64,000 nt of DNA, from contig OZ022585.1 of NCBI GenBank assembly GCA_963669155.1, forward strand, positions 5,923,558 through 5,987,557, read 5' to 3'. The notes below the pieces were generated by a model. The model had not been told where the DNA came from and did not search any database. It saw only the letters and a list, made by a program, of their open reading frames with translations. Numbering within the stretch: position 1 is the stretch's first letter; every line of letters begins with the position of its first letter. This document shows positions 1 through 14,000 of this stretch, in pieces. Source of the DNA: Arbacia lixula (Eukaryota; Echinodermata; Echinoidea; Arbacioida; Arbaciidae). Position numbers and translations under genes: made by a program.

Positions 1-435
1 TTCCGTAATTTTTTTTGCTTCAGATATGCATTTGGATACATTGAAAGAACAATGTGATCAAGCAAAAGGCCTAGAAGGCACAACTGACAGTGATACAGAA
101 CAGTTTAGGAATAGCAGTATTTTGTACACAATCCTATGCAAAAACTAACTTTTAGTCAGATTTTGGTCTGACATGCGATTACATAATGTTGCATTACGGT
201 AACCTCGAAACATAGTGTCCAATTTTTTCAAAAATTTGGTACCAAAGTTTGTGATAAACTTCAAAAGAAAAAGTTGTGAAAAGGCGTGTTGCGATGTTCA
301 GGGGTTGCGTATCAGTCACGGATTTCCTTCAGGGAGGGGGGTCAACGCCCTCCTCTCCAGTCAGAATAGGGTTTATCCAAGTATTTCATTGAATACCGGC
401 CCTGATCCCCACTACCGATAAATTGATCATCTTAC

Positions 436-510
436 TCCTTGCTTAAATGGCCGTTTGTCAGCAATGCAGCTCTGTGGCTCCAGCTGCTGCTGCGGCTGCT
501 GCGGCTGGGC
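436..510 (-). CDS. PARP4: PARP4 exon 33: glutamine-rich exon, last one visible
   Basis: Acceptor TTAATCCTCAG|GCCCAG, donor CAAGGA|GTAAGA, 75 nt, phase 0. Encodes [15 protein letters not shown] then [10 protein letters not shown]. No stop follows before the donor, so at least one more exon must lie off the left edge. Confidence 0.58.
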
Positions 511-1978
511 CTGAGGATTAAATATGGATGAGGTAACCGAGATCATCTGAGAGGGAAAATAAAAAGACGGAAAGGGAAAAAGACATCAGTTTTTGTGGCC
601 TTTTGTAAAGCACGTAATCATTATTTTCAATATCAATCGTAAACATTAGCCACTTGAGGTACGTATCCTCCTCTTTCCAAAAATTATAGTTTCTCCAAAG
701 AAGTAATCCCTTCTGTGGATCTTGTGTAATCTGTTTATTACTGTTACTCTCCATGATCAATATGCTAGATTATAAACAAAGACAAAAACACAAACATTCA
801 TCACTTTGAATAAGCAACTGTACAACTTAACCCTATATAGCCCAGCCCCCCCCCCCCCCCCCCCTAAGATCTCGACCGTTGATCGCGCGATCGCGAAGAA
901 AATTGGCACGGACGTCACCGATGATGTAATCTCCACAATTCAATTGTCAATTGCACCAAAATTATTCAAATTTATTTTTAATTAATTAATTATGCTAATT
1001 AAATGCATAAAATCATAATTTGGTTGTAAATCTTTAAATATAGCCCCAAAACTGCTAGATTTCAGTCCAGACACTCTTCTTAGGATTATTATCAAATAAC
1101 GATTTAAAAAATTGCAATATCAAAGTTTTTCTTATGTATTTTTTTTTTTTTATTTCTTATGTATTTCTTTGTTTTTTCAACTTTATGTTTTCCAATGTTT
1201 TTTCGATGGAAATCATTGGCAACACTATTTCAGTCATAAATAACATGAAATCTAATGTTTTTCATCAGTAAAGCTAAAAATGATGATACATTTATTAATT
1301 TTGGCTAGATACAGAATTTGTATTGGATTTGTACATAAAATCACGTTTTTGAGCAATTTTTGGTCTGACATGCACGTACAAAATGTTACGTAACTTCGGA
1401 ACCGCATACCCCCGCGAAGCAAATTTGGTCTTAAAAGTTGCGTGAGATTTGAAGGAAAAAAGTCCTGAAACGTCGCGGCGCTATCTTTTCGCGTTACAAA
1501 TTTATTGTGAAAAATGACGAGGGGAGGGGGGGGGGGCTGTTTTTGCCCCCCCGGGCTAGATAGGGTTAAGACGCATGAATAAAAAGTAAACAAGAAATTG
1601 ATGCCTTGTGTACTGCCTAGTGGATAACGCTTCTGCCCGGCAAGCAGGAGATCGCAGGTTCAAATCCTGTATGGTCCTCTTTTTATCCGCTTATATTCTA
1701 ACAGATCGATCAGCAAAACAAAGATTACATCCAAAAGAAGAGTGTATTCTTTTATGTGCAATGGGTGTGGCTTATAGACCCCATTGCCTTGCAAATGTTA
1801 TGTGAATTGCACGCTGTAGAACATTACATACAAAGAATTACATGTAGAATTTACAGGTGGCTGAGCTATTTTGCTATATGTTCTTTTCTGAATATATATG
1901 GTATGATAGTATAGAGTAATATTGGTGCATCTGTCTCTTGATCCAAGGTACAGATATAACCCAAGTTTTGTTCTAAAT

Positions 1979-2019
<41 letters not shown>

Positions 2020-5000
2020 GTGCCTTGTATCTTTTTATATTTGCTGGTCTACCTCTTTATCTACAGTCTGCAAAAGCCATGCATATAACTGCAAACCATA
2101 GACCCGGGTTTCTTTCATATATTGTATAAGCCTATAATTTCGCGTACAGATATTTTTGCGAATGAAGTGGTTGTCATCTTTTGTGGGCTGATTTCGCAAA
2201 TGACGCCCAGCGTTTGTGCTGTGACAGGCCCAGGCCTGCTTTATATGTACACATAAAAAGGGGAGAAAACAAACTGTACTTGCACATGTTATCGCGACAC
2301 TCAGGTATGCGCTGTAATGCTACGCTAGCTAGCGTATGACCACATACACAACCCATAGTATGTACAGTATCCTGTACCCCATCATGAGATCTACAGCACT
2401 TAGTGATCGGGATTATTGTGGCAATATTCTGGCGTGTTGTTAAATTTGCGACCCTAAAGCGAATCATGAAACTCGCGAAAATAATACCCTCATGAACGTA
2501 ACAGCTCATACAGAACATCTTCATTTTGTTATCCAATCAAGATGAATTACAACAATAAAGTCATGTTCCTGGTCAATAGCCATTTGAACCTTTTTGCACA
2601 TACCTTCATCGTACTAGTCGTAGCAAGCTGCTTTCTTTCCGCCTTCTCTTCGGAATATTTGACGGCAGCCCCCACAGACCCAAAAGACAGCTCTTCACAC
2701 ATGTCAGCATCCAGCTCATGGAACATATCATCCATGGCTTCCGATGCCCTCGCCGGTGCCATCATCTTTGAAAGAGGCGTAGATACTGCCTTCTTTTTCT
2801 TCAACCTTGCACCTTTTGTCTGTGCCATGCCAGAACTCTATATTTAAGTACATGAAAAAGCGGAACAGAGAAAAGGCCATTGTTATATAATCCAGACTGA
2901 AACAAATCTTACATGTATGTTTACATGGTCTAATATCCTTAGGCAAGTACTACATAAGCTGTTAAATAGTTTAATCCTCTCCTTCCTATTGTCATGGCGA
3001 TGTGCAGTGAGTCAATGAAGTTTTCAGGTTCTGGTACCTAAAGGATTCTAACCCTTTCCTTCCTATTGGCCTGAAGATTTGAAGTAAGTAAAATAAGTTT
3101 TTAAGATTGGTACTGAGAGATTTAACCATCTAATTGCTATTGAAAGAAGATGTGCAGGGAGTCACGGAAGTTTTCAGGTTCTGGTACCTAAAGGATTTAC
3201 CCTCTCCTTCCTATTGGCCTGAAGATGTGAAGTAAGTAAAAGAAGTTTTCAAGATTGGTACTGAGAGATTTAACCATCTAATTGCTATTGATAGAAGACG
3301 TGCAGTGAGTCAATGAAGTTTTCAGGTTCTGGTACCTAAAGGATAAACCCTCTCCTTCCTATTGTCCTACAGATGTGAGGTAAGTCAAAGAAGTTTTCAA
3401 GATTGGTACTGAGAGATTTAACCATCTAATTGCTATTGATAGAAGACGTGCAGTGAGTCAATGAAGTTTTCAGATTCTGGTACCTAAAGGATTAACCCTC
3501 TCCTTCCTATTGTCCTACAGATGTGAGGTAAGTCAAAGAAGTTTTCAAGATTGGTACTGAGAGATTTAACCCTATCTAGCCCGGGGGGGCAAAAACAGCC
3601 CCCCCTCGACATTTTTCGCGATAAATTTGTAACGCGTAAAGATCGCGCCGCGACATTTCATGACTTTTTTTTCTCCAAGTCTCACACAACTTTTAAGACC
3701 AAATTTGCGACGCGGGGGGTATGCGGTTCCGAAGTTACGTAACATTTTGTACATGCACGTCAGACACAAAATTGCTCAAAAACGTGATTTCATGTACAAA
3801 TCCAATGCAAATTCTGTATCTAGCCAAAATTCATAAATGTATCATTATTTTTATTTTTGCTGATGAAAAACAATAGATTTCATGTTATTAATGACTGAAA
3901 TAGTGTTGCCAACGATTTCCATCAAAAAAACAATGAAAAACATAAGGAATTCATAAAACAATAAAATACATTTGCCATTTTTTTAAAATCCTAATTTGAT
4001 AATAATTCTAAGAAGACTGTCTGGACTGAAATCTAGCAGTTTTGGGGTTATATATTTAAAGATTTACAACCAAATTATGATTTCATGCATTAATTAGGAT
4101 AATTAATCAATTAAAAAAATTTTGAATAATTTTGGTGCAATTTACAATTGAATTGTAGATATTACGTCATCGGCGACGTACGTCCCAATTTTCGTCACGA
4201 TCGCGCGATCAACGGTCGAGATCTTAGGGGGGGGGGGGGCTGTTTTTGCCCCCCCCCCCCCAGGCTATGCGATTTCAAAATAGCCCAGGCTATTATAGGG
4301 TTAACCATCTAATTGCTATTGATAGAAGACGTGCAGTGAGTCAATGAAGTTTTCAGGTTCAGGTACCTAAAGGGTTAACCCTCTCCTTCCTATTGCCATC
4401 AAGATGTGTAATAAGTCAATGTAGTTTTCAAGATTGGTGCTGACAGGGTTTACCCTTTCATTCCTATTGGCATGAATATGCATAGTTATATGCAAGTCAA
4501 CATGATTGACAAAAAAGGGTACTGAGTGGATTAAAATTGGATGTCGGGTCAAGAATCAAGAATCCTCCTCTCTAAAGTTTTAATTTTGTGACGTCACATG
4601 CGAGATGCTCTCCTATATGTTGTGTGCTGTATGATTCCATGAATTCCCCTTTCTCTGTTTTTTGTTAAATCAATACATGTACATGTACAGGTAGATCTTT
4701 TCCAGAGAGGTTCTTGTATAAAAACATGTGTCTAATAATACATCAAATGCACAGGTAAAATGGTATAAATACATATTTTTAAGAAAATAAACATGCAACA
4801 AGAAAAAAATACACAACATGTTTGAGAGCCTATAACAAGTGACATCACAAAATAAAAATTTAAACAAATCCTCACTTCACTATCCTTTGACAGATTCTTG
4901 TCAAACCTTCAATAATATGTTCCTTTCATGTGCATGCTTTTATCACTACCCAACTGAACTTACAAGTGGACTTTCCCCTTAAGTACTGCGGGTGATGCTC

Positions 5001-8000
5001 ACATGTCTGTCAACCCCGGTGGTGTCACTTTATATTTATTGCGTTCCAGATTTCACAAAAAATGGTAATTTTTAAAGTGTGTGTTCTATGTTTGCAAAAT
5101 GAAAGACAAGGGGTATTTTAAGATGACACCCTGCTCTAAATTAAAAAAGACAGGCCTTTTACATGAATCATGAGAAGGTGAAGTTTGTTTGTATTCTTGT
5201 AACAATGTACTGAAAATGTACAAAATAAGGGAATAGTCATCACTTAGTTGTCCAATAAAAATGGGGTACCTCACCCCACGAGATGCCCATTTTGTGGGAT
5301 ATCCCGTCAAACGATGCACTTTTGCAACAACATGAAGGCAGTGTACACTCACACAGAGTTTGAATGAGGGTCCCCTATTCTTGTCCCCCGCAGCCCAAAG
5401 ATCATCCACCTCAGTATCTCGACTCTCAACGGCATCAATTCCAAGCAGAACGTCATCAAGGCCAAAAGAAATTGCATCAGAAATTGGTGGCTGGAGATGT
5501 TGCTCAGATTCCTAGGAAAAACGATGCGAGAATACCAGCAGTAGAATATACTCCCCATACTCTGAGCCATGCCATGTTTACACGGTCTCATACCCAGTGC
5601 CAAGTACTGTACAGTCAAGCGGGGTACAAGCTTTAGGCCCTGTGGCCTGCTAAGTCTACAGCTATAATTGAATTTGCACATTCAGGGTCCAATGATCACT
5701 GAATCTTCAAATTGGCAATGCAAGGGAAAAGGTTGCAATCCCACCTTTGCTCTTCAAATTGACACGATTGTTGCTCTAACTTGAATGATTTGGAAATTTT
5801 GTTATTTAATGATTGAATTGACATACCGTTTTCTAATAAAAATGTCATTAAAAAAATAATAGCGTTTTAAATCTAAAAGCCAAAAAGTGATTAGTTTTCT
5901 TGAATGAGTTAAGGTGATGGGAAATGCTAGTGTTGAAATGGTGGATAAATTAAATGGTGCTTTACTTTACTTTGAAGTGTACTATACATTCCTAGGGGGT
6001 GTTTCACCAAGCTGTTCCTAAGTTAAGAACGACTTTATGCATGACGGGTAACCTCTTCTTGTGCTAAATCAGATTCTCGATGATTTTGATTCCCTTGAGC
6101 TTACATGAAAGTCAAAATCTGACCTTTGTAAATCAAAATTCTTGTTGTTAACAAGCGTCTGAATATAAATTTTATGATTTTTCAAATGATAGTGAGAAAT
6201 TGACATTTCATTTAGCACAGGAACAGGTCACCAGTGCGTAAAGTCATGCATAGCTTACGAATAGCTTGGTGAAACACCCCCATTTGTTAGACCTAAACCA
6301 TGCTCTTATCTCCCAATGGTATCGTTACTTCATATTGTTAACCATATCTGTGCCACACAAAGTGAATCACTTTAGAATTTGTGTGTACTGGTCGTGAAAT
6401 GATTCATGCGATACATAAAAGAAACAAAATATCCAACATAGCCCCAAAGGTATGATATGTTTTGCATTTTCTTGCAGAAATCCTTGTAATAAGCTTTAAA
6501 GGGATAGCTTACCCTGAAGTTAAGTTGGTTTCAATAAAAGCAAAAACATGAATGAAACATATACATGTAGGTGAAGGTTTGACGAAAATTTGTCAAAGTG
6601 TAAGAGAGTTATGATCTTTTAAAATGTTATTTAGTGATGTCATGTGCGAGGTGCTCTCCTATATGTTGTGTACTATAAGATTCCTTTAATATATTGTTCT
6701 TTTTATGTTTTTGATGGATTAATACTTTTTTGTCATAGAGTTATGTGCGTAAAAATATGTTTCTAATGAAGTATCACATGCACAGGTAAAATGATGCATG
6801 CCCTTTTGACATTGAAAAAAAAATAGGAAACAACATATGGGAGAGCATCTCGCACATGACATCACAAAATCAACGCTTGTTTCTTTCTTATCCTTCGGAG
6901 GATTTTCATCAAACCTTCTGCTTGTATTAAGATCAACTTAGTTTCCAGGTGGACTATCCCTTGAACAGTAGTTTATCTGCAGCTCACCTCTGTAGCTGTT
7001 TTCATCTCATCATGACTATCAAATAATGCCATTCCCATGTTCATGTCCAGCTCCTCCTCCTCCTTCTCCTTTCAAATAGGAAAAAAGGAACAGAGAAAAG
7101 GCAATTGTGAAGAAAAAAAATTAACATACCAAAATCCTTATGTATGTATTATATTAGAAAGTTATGATTTTTCAAAATTTTAATTTTGTGATGTCATGTG
7201 CAAAGACTCCCATATGTTGTGTGCAGTAGGATTCTATAAATTGCTCATTTCTGTTTTTAATGAAGAATTTTTTTTTCAAAGTGATATGTGTTACTAATGA
7301 TGAATGAAATGTACAGATAAAATGATGCATATCCTTTTGAGAAAAAAAATTTAAACAAATTTAGTGCACAACTTATAGAAGAGGAGCTTGCACATGATGT
7401 CACAAGATCAAAACTTTAAACAAATGTAACTTTCTTATCCTTTGACGGATTTTCATCCAAACTTCATGCAGATGTTTATTTCATGTTTCTACTTGAATTA
7501 AGATCAACTTGGTTTCAGGGTGGATTAATCCTTTAAAAGTAGTTTTTTCTGTGGCTAACCTTTGTAGCTGTCTCCATCTCCGCATAACTATCAAATGCCA
7601 TGTCCATGCAGAGGTACTCTTCCTCTCCTCTATCCTTCTCTTCCTCCTCCTTCCAAATAGGAAAAAAGGAAACACATTAATAGATAAAACAAACAGACCA
7701 CTGGCTGCCACAGACAAAACTATCTATGAATTCGCTCCTCGCTATTTTGTGTTCAGACTCCTCTGTCTCTTCTTTCTTCTTCCAAAAGGGAAAAAAACAA
7801 GCATATTTTGATGTAAAAGAGGTAACCAATAATTCCACAACCATGCACTCCATTCATAAACAAAAGCAATTAATTCGCCGGCATTCAGAAAAATGTTTCT
7901 GCATTAAAGGGCATATACTGTACTGGGAAGGCAAAAAAGCCTTCAAAATGTAATTGTTAGCAATCTTCTTATCAATGGTCTTAAATTCATGTATTGTCTA

Positions 8001-11000
8001 TTTTACAAGCTTGCTGAAAGTTATTTGCCCTCAAATGATCTACATTTTGAGTAATGAGTGATTAAATCACAAATCCTCAAAATGTTCGGGCCGAACATTT
8101 TGAAGATTTAATCATTAATAATTAATTACTCCATATGTGGATCATTTGAGGGCAAATAACTTTCAGCAAGCTTCTAAAATGGTAAATACATGAATTTAAG
8201 ACCATTGATAAGAAGATTGCTAACAATTACATTTTGAAGGCTTTTTTGCCTTCCCAGTACAGTATATGCCCTTTAAGTAGTTATAAGCCAATCTTTTGTA
8301 TACATCTATTAACAAATTTCACAGCACCCTTTAACCCTATTCTGTCTCGAGGGGGTAAGGGGGTAATTTTGATCCCCTCCTATCCAAAATCCATGACCGA
8401 TGTGCAAGCACTGTAATTCCTGGCATGCCTTTTCATGACTATTTCTTCTGAAGTGTCTTGCAACAAATCGTACAAAAAGTGTGACCTACTTTTTAAAAGG
8501 AGAAATATGAATAAATATGAACAATATGCATCTAATTCGCATCAATCTGAATTTACTCAACACTCAATACGGCCTATTTGTAGTGCGTTCTAGCTCACAG
8601 TGACAGAGCATATATGCGCGCAGCCCAGGATAGAACAATAAACAATAAAAAAAATGCCTTTTTTAATCTTTGTGGTGTGACAATCATTCCCCAAATTTAT
8701 GTTTACAGTTATCACAATGTGCATACAACTGGACAGATATGTTCTTGTCTGCATGTAATGTGAAAACAGGGTCATACGGATAACATGCACCAGCTGAAAG
8801 GCTCATGAAGGGTTCTACTGTATACGCCATATATTTCGCAGGAATTTTATTTTCGATACTGTCGCAAGCCTGGTGCTATTCCCAAGGTGAGCAACATGAA
8901 AAAGATATTCACTTTGATCCTGACATGAATACGACGTGCACGCACACATGTACTACAGGGAAACCCCGTTATAACGAGCACGGGTATAGCGAGAACCCTG
9001 TTATTACGAGGACATTTCTTGGGTCCCGATTTTTCTTCCATAGACCTCTAGCGAGGCAAATTCCCAGCCCAAGAATACAGAAAAAGAAAGGAAATTGACT
9101 TCATTATTATGAGCACTCCCTTCAGCCACGCCGTCCAGCGAGGGAAACGCAACAACAGCACAGGCAATTTTCTTCGCGCCGTTAAACGCTGATCACACAC
9201 ACCGTGCAAGAATCCACACACACTTGCATTACGCGTGTGCGGTACTGCCATAGCCATATCTCTATACAGCTATAGGTACTGCACGCCCCCGCGCCCAACC
9301 ATCAACACAGTCACGCACGCACATGGCAAGAGCCTCTGAACATATTTTACCCCGCGAGTGTACAACTGCGGCAATGATCATTCATTGCTTATACGAGTTC
9401 ATACCAGCAGGCGCGGCCGGGTAACTGGGCCTCCCCACTGCTTCATTTCTCTGTAAACGGAGGTGTTGGAAGTGTCATTTATTTACATTTTCAACTGTGC
9501 TGTTAGATATTTTAGTGAATTTTTAGCTAATGAATTCAGTATAGTATACTTGCAAAGCCATTTAAATATTACAGTCCTACCTGTAAATATGTTATTGTTT
9601 GTGTAGTCCTATAGATGCATTTTTTTCTGTTATTTTGCTCATGTACTGGTATAGCGAGCCATCGGCTATAGCGAGGAAAAAGTCTGGGTCCCAACTTCCT
9701 CATTATAACAGGGTTTCCCTGTACTATTACACAGTACTCCATGATTGTGAATTTAACCACTTGCGAAATTGTCACAAAGTCCTCATTCAAGAAAAGTTAG
9801 ACTTGATAAATATATGGCATATACAATACTATTCTCACCTTTGCCTTCATCACTTCACACTCTCCAGGGTCACGGCACACTTTCACACGTCCAATGCTTG
9901 ACACCTCCTGCCACTCTGCAAGTGTCATTCTTTTCTTGAGGGTACCAGACAAGCTCCCTGAGCAGTTCAGGTCTCCTAAACCTGTTTTTGGTGTTGGCAT
10001 CAGGGGTAGCATGTTCATTGCTTTAATTCCCACAGGATCCTCTGCCGCTGTTGCTAGTGGTACGTTCTTGCTGTCTCCAGAAAGCTGCACCCCCTCATAA
10101 GTCTCTGCTCCTTGACAGATTCCTTCCGTTGGGCCCGTCATTGTACTTGCTCTCTTCACAGAACCTGCGATTCCTTTTTTGATGGTTTCATCAACCAGTG
10201 CATATGAACTCTGCTCGCACAATGAGTCCCTGGGAGATAAATATTTACCTGTCGAATCGACTTGTAATTTCCTGGAGAGAAATTGCAAACGTCCTTCCTC
10301 AAAGCTTAACTCACGACTCTTCACTTCCTGACTTTGAGCAAATCCACCCACAGCACTACTTGGCAGATTGCTTCTACTGTTAGACTGAAATTGAAAGCGA
10401 TTTTCTTCATAGCTGAGATCCCTACCATTGAGATTTCGTGCTTTGTCATCTGTAACTTGGCCCATGCCAGTGGTAGGAGCACCTGCCAATCTTCCGTGAA
10501 ATGTTGGACATGTCCGCAAATCAAAAGAAGGAGATGTTCCGTGTCTATCCTGAATGTAACTGGCTTGTTCACTTTCTCCTCCATGCCTCAGTGCCTCACG
10601 TGTAATAGCTTCAGCTTCAATGACAACGGCAACGGGTCCAACTGGGAACGTGGCCTCTGGATTAGAACAACCCCAGATTGGAAATGCAGCTTTTTTATCT
10701 TGATCTTGCACATCATAATCATTGGTTTGATGTTCCAGCACAACTGCAGTCTCCACTTGTGCACTCTGCCTGGAGGAGTCTTCAATTTGCAATGGTTCTC
10801 TTGTTGGGGCCACCAGCAGCTGATTGGATGTTACAGACTGTGCAGTTTCCGGCACTGAAGTAATTGGACCACCAGATACATTGCTTGCTACAAGTAGTTC
10901 TCCAGATGAGCACACAGCAGGCACACCAAATGCATGAAGTTTTTCTTGTGGTACGCCAAACAACGCACCTGGAGATGGAGTAGTATTTAAATTGTTCTTG

Positions 11001-14000
11001 GGCTGTTGCATCAATCCAAAGTTGAATCCACCACCGCTACTGTCGACTGGTCTGAACAGTCCTTGAGAGTGTGATTGGGGATTCTGCTGAACAGATCCAA
11101 ACGAACCCCATGCCTCGCAAGGAGCCGTGGTGTAGTCTTCAGACTGATGACATGGGCCTTCAGAGTGCAAAGTTGGCATGAATCCAGGTGGAGAGTCATG
11201 AGGTATTCTAACAAGACCCCCACTCAGACCACCTCCAGGAAAACTTTGGTGCAGGTCAATGGAGGCGACAGTCTGGTCCCTTCCACCAAATAGCCTGGAT
11301 AGGCTGTCAGACTGTGACACTGAACCACATGTATTTGAAGACCCAAACAACCCCCCAGCTCCTTTAAGGGAAGATCCGAACAAAGTGGTGTGTGGCGCAG
11401 TGAACCCAAAGCCACTGTAAGTTTTCTCATCCGGTGATCTAAAAAGCCCCCCAGATTCTGAAACAGTGCCAAATGTGGTCTTCGACTGCTGTTCAAATCC
11501 GGACCCAAATCCAAATGTCCCTTCTGTTTCGTTCCTTAATCCAAAATCATGTTTAAGCTCATTTGAAGAACTGAAGAGATGTTCAGATGGTAGACTTGGT
11601 TTCTTGCATGACCCAAAGAAAGACCTAGATTGTGGACTTGATCCAAAGAGAGACCCAGATTGTGGACTTGATCCAAATGAGACCTGTGGCTGTTGACTCT
11701 CTATTGCTTTGTTGCTTTGTCCAAAGAAAGACCCAGATTGTGGACTTGATCCAAATGAGACCTGTGGCTGTTGACTCTCCATTGCTTTGTTGCTTGTTCC
11801 AAAGAGAGACCCAGATTGTGGACTTGATCCAAATGAGACCTGTGGCTGTTGACTCTCCATTGCTTTGTTGCTTGTTCCAAAGAGAGACCCAGATTGTGGA
11901 CTTGATCCAAATAAGACCTGTGGCTGTTGACTCTCTATTGGTTTGTTGCTTTGTCCAAAGAAAGACCCAGATTGTGGACTTGATCCAAATGAGACCTGTG
12001 GCTGTTGACTCTCTACTGGTTTGTTGCTTGTTCCAAAGAGAGACCCAGATTGTGGACATGATCCAAATGAGACCTGTGGCTGTTGACTCTCTATTGGTTT
12101 GTTGCTTTGTCCAAAGAGATACCCAGATTGTGGACTTGATCCAAATGAGACCTGTGGCTTTTGACTCTCTATTGGTTTGTTGCTTTGTCCAAAGAAAGAC
12201 CCAGATTGTGGACTTGATCCAAATGAGACCTGTGGCTTTTGACTCTCTATTGCTTTGTTGCTTTGTCCAAAGAGAGACCCAGGTTGTGGACTTGATCCAA
12301 ATGAGACCTGTGGCTGTTGACTCTCTATTGGTTTGTTGCTTTGTCCAAAGAGAGACCCAGATTGTGGACTTGATGCAAATGAGACCTGTGGCTGTTGACT
12401 CTCTATTGGTTTGTTGCTTTGTCCAAAGAGAGACCCAGATTGTGGACATGATCCAAATGAGACCTGTGGCTGTTGACTCTCTATTGGTTTGTTGCTTTGT
12501 CCAAAGAGAGACCCAGATTGTGGACTTGATGCAAATGAGACCTGTGGCTGTTGACTCTCTATTGGTTTGTTGCTTGTTCCAAAGAGAGACCCAGATTGTG
12601 GACTTGATCCAAATGAGACCTGTGGCTGTTGACTCTCTATTGGTTTGTTGCTTGTTCCAAAGAGAGACCCAGATTGTGGACTTGATCCAAAGAAAGACCC
12701 AGATTGTGGACTTGATCCAAATGAGACCTGTGGCTTTTGACTCTCTATTGGTTTGTTGCTTGTTCCAAAGAGAGACCCAGATTGTGGACTTGATCCAAAT
12801 GAGACCTGTGGCTGTTGACTCTCTATTGGTTTGTTGCTTGTTCCAAAGAGAGACCCAGATTGTGGACTTGATCCAAATGAGACCTGTGGCTGTTGACTCT
12901 CTATTGGTTTGTTGCTTTGTCCAAAGAAAGACCCAGATTGTGGACTTGACTTTAATGAGACCCGAGGCTGTTGACTCTCTATTGGTTTGTTGCTTTGTCC
13001 AAAGAAAGACCCAGATTGTGGACTTGATCCAAATGAGACCTGTGGCTGTTGATTCTCTATTGCTTTGTTGCTTGTTCCAAAGAGAGACCCAGATTGTGGA
13101 CTTGACTTTAATGAGACCCGAGGCTGTTGACTCTCTACTGGTTTGTTGCTTTGTCCAAAGAAATACTCAGATTGTGGACTTGATCCAAAGAGAGACCCAG
13201 ATTGTGGTCTTGACCCAAATGGGATTGGAGGCTGTTGATTCTCCACTAGTTTGTTGCTTTGTCCAAAGAGAGACCCAGATTGTGGACTTGATCCACATGA
13301 GACCTGTGGCTGTCGACTCCCTTCTGGTTTGTTGCTTTGTCCAAAGAGAGACTCAGATTGTGGACTTGATCCAAAGAGAGACCCAGATTGTGGTCTTGAC
13401 CCAAATGGGATTGGAGGCTGTTGATTCTCCACTAGTTTGTTGCTTTGTCCAAAGAGAGACCCAGATTGTGGACTTGATCCACATGAGACCTGTGGCTGTC
13501 GACTCCCTTCTGGTTTGTTGCTTTGTCCAAAGAGAGACTCAGATTGTGGACTTGATCCAAAGAGAGAACCAGATTGTGGTCTTGACCCAAATGGGATTGG
13601 AGGCTGTTGATTCTCCACTAGTTTGTTGCTTTGTCCAAAGAGAGACCCAGATTGTGGACTTGATCCACATGAGACCTGTGGCTGTCGACTCCCTTCTGGT
13701 TTGTTGCTTTGTCCAAAGAGAGACTCAGATTGTGGACTTGATCCAAAGAGAGACCCAGATTGTGGTCTTGACCCAAATGGGATTGGAGGCTGTTGATTCT
13801 CCACTAGTTTGTTGCTTTGTCCAAAGAGAGACTCAGATTGTGGACTTGATCCAAATGAGACCTGAGGCTGGTGGCTCTCTCTTGGTTTGTTGCCTGATGG
13901 AAACATGTACCCAGATTGCTTACATGAGAGATGTACATTTAGCTCTTGAATTGATTTGGAATTATCATCTCTTGCTTCCAGATCATGATATCTACCGCCA

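Noticed and set aside
518..760. 80-codon minus ORF near the left edge
   Set aside because: No convincing acceptor in phase 0, AT-rich codons; the exon at 436-510 starts downstream of it with a clear CCTCAG acceptor.
1606..1680. Functional tRNA gene
   Set aside because: Box A and B are present but the acceptor stem fails to pair and there is no normal anticodon loop; treated as a SINE head or pseudogene.
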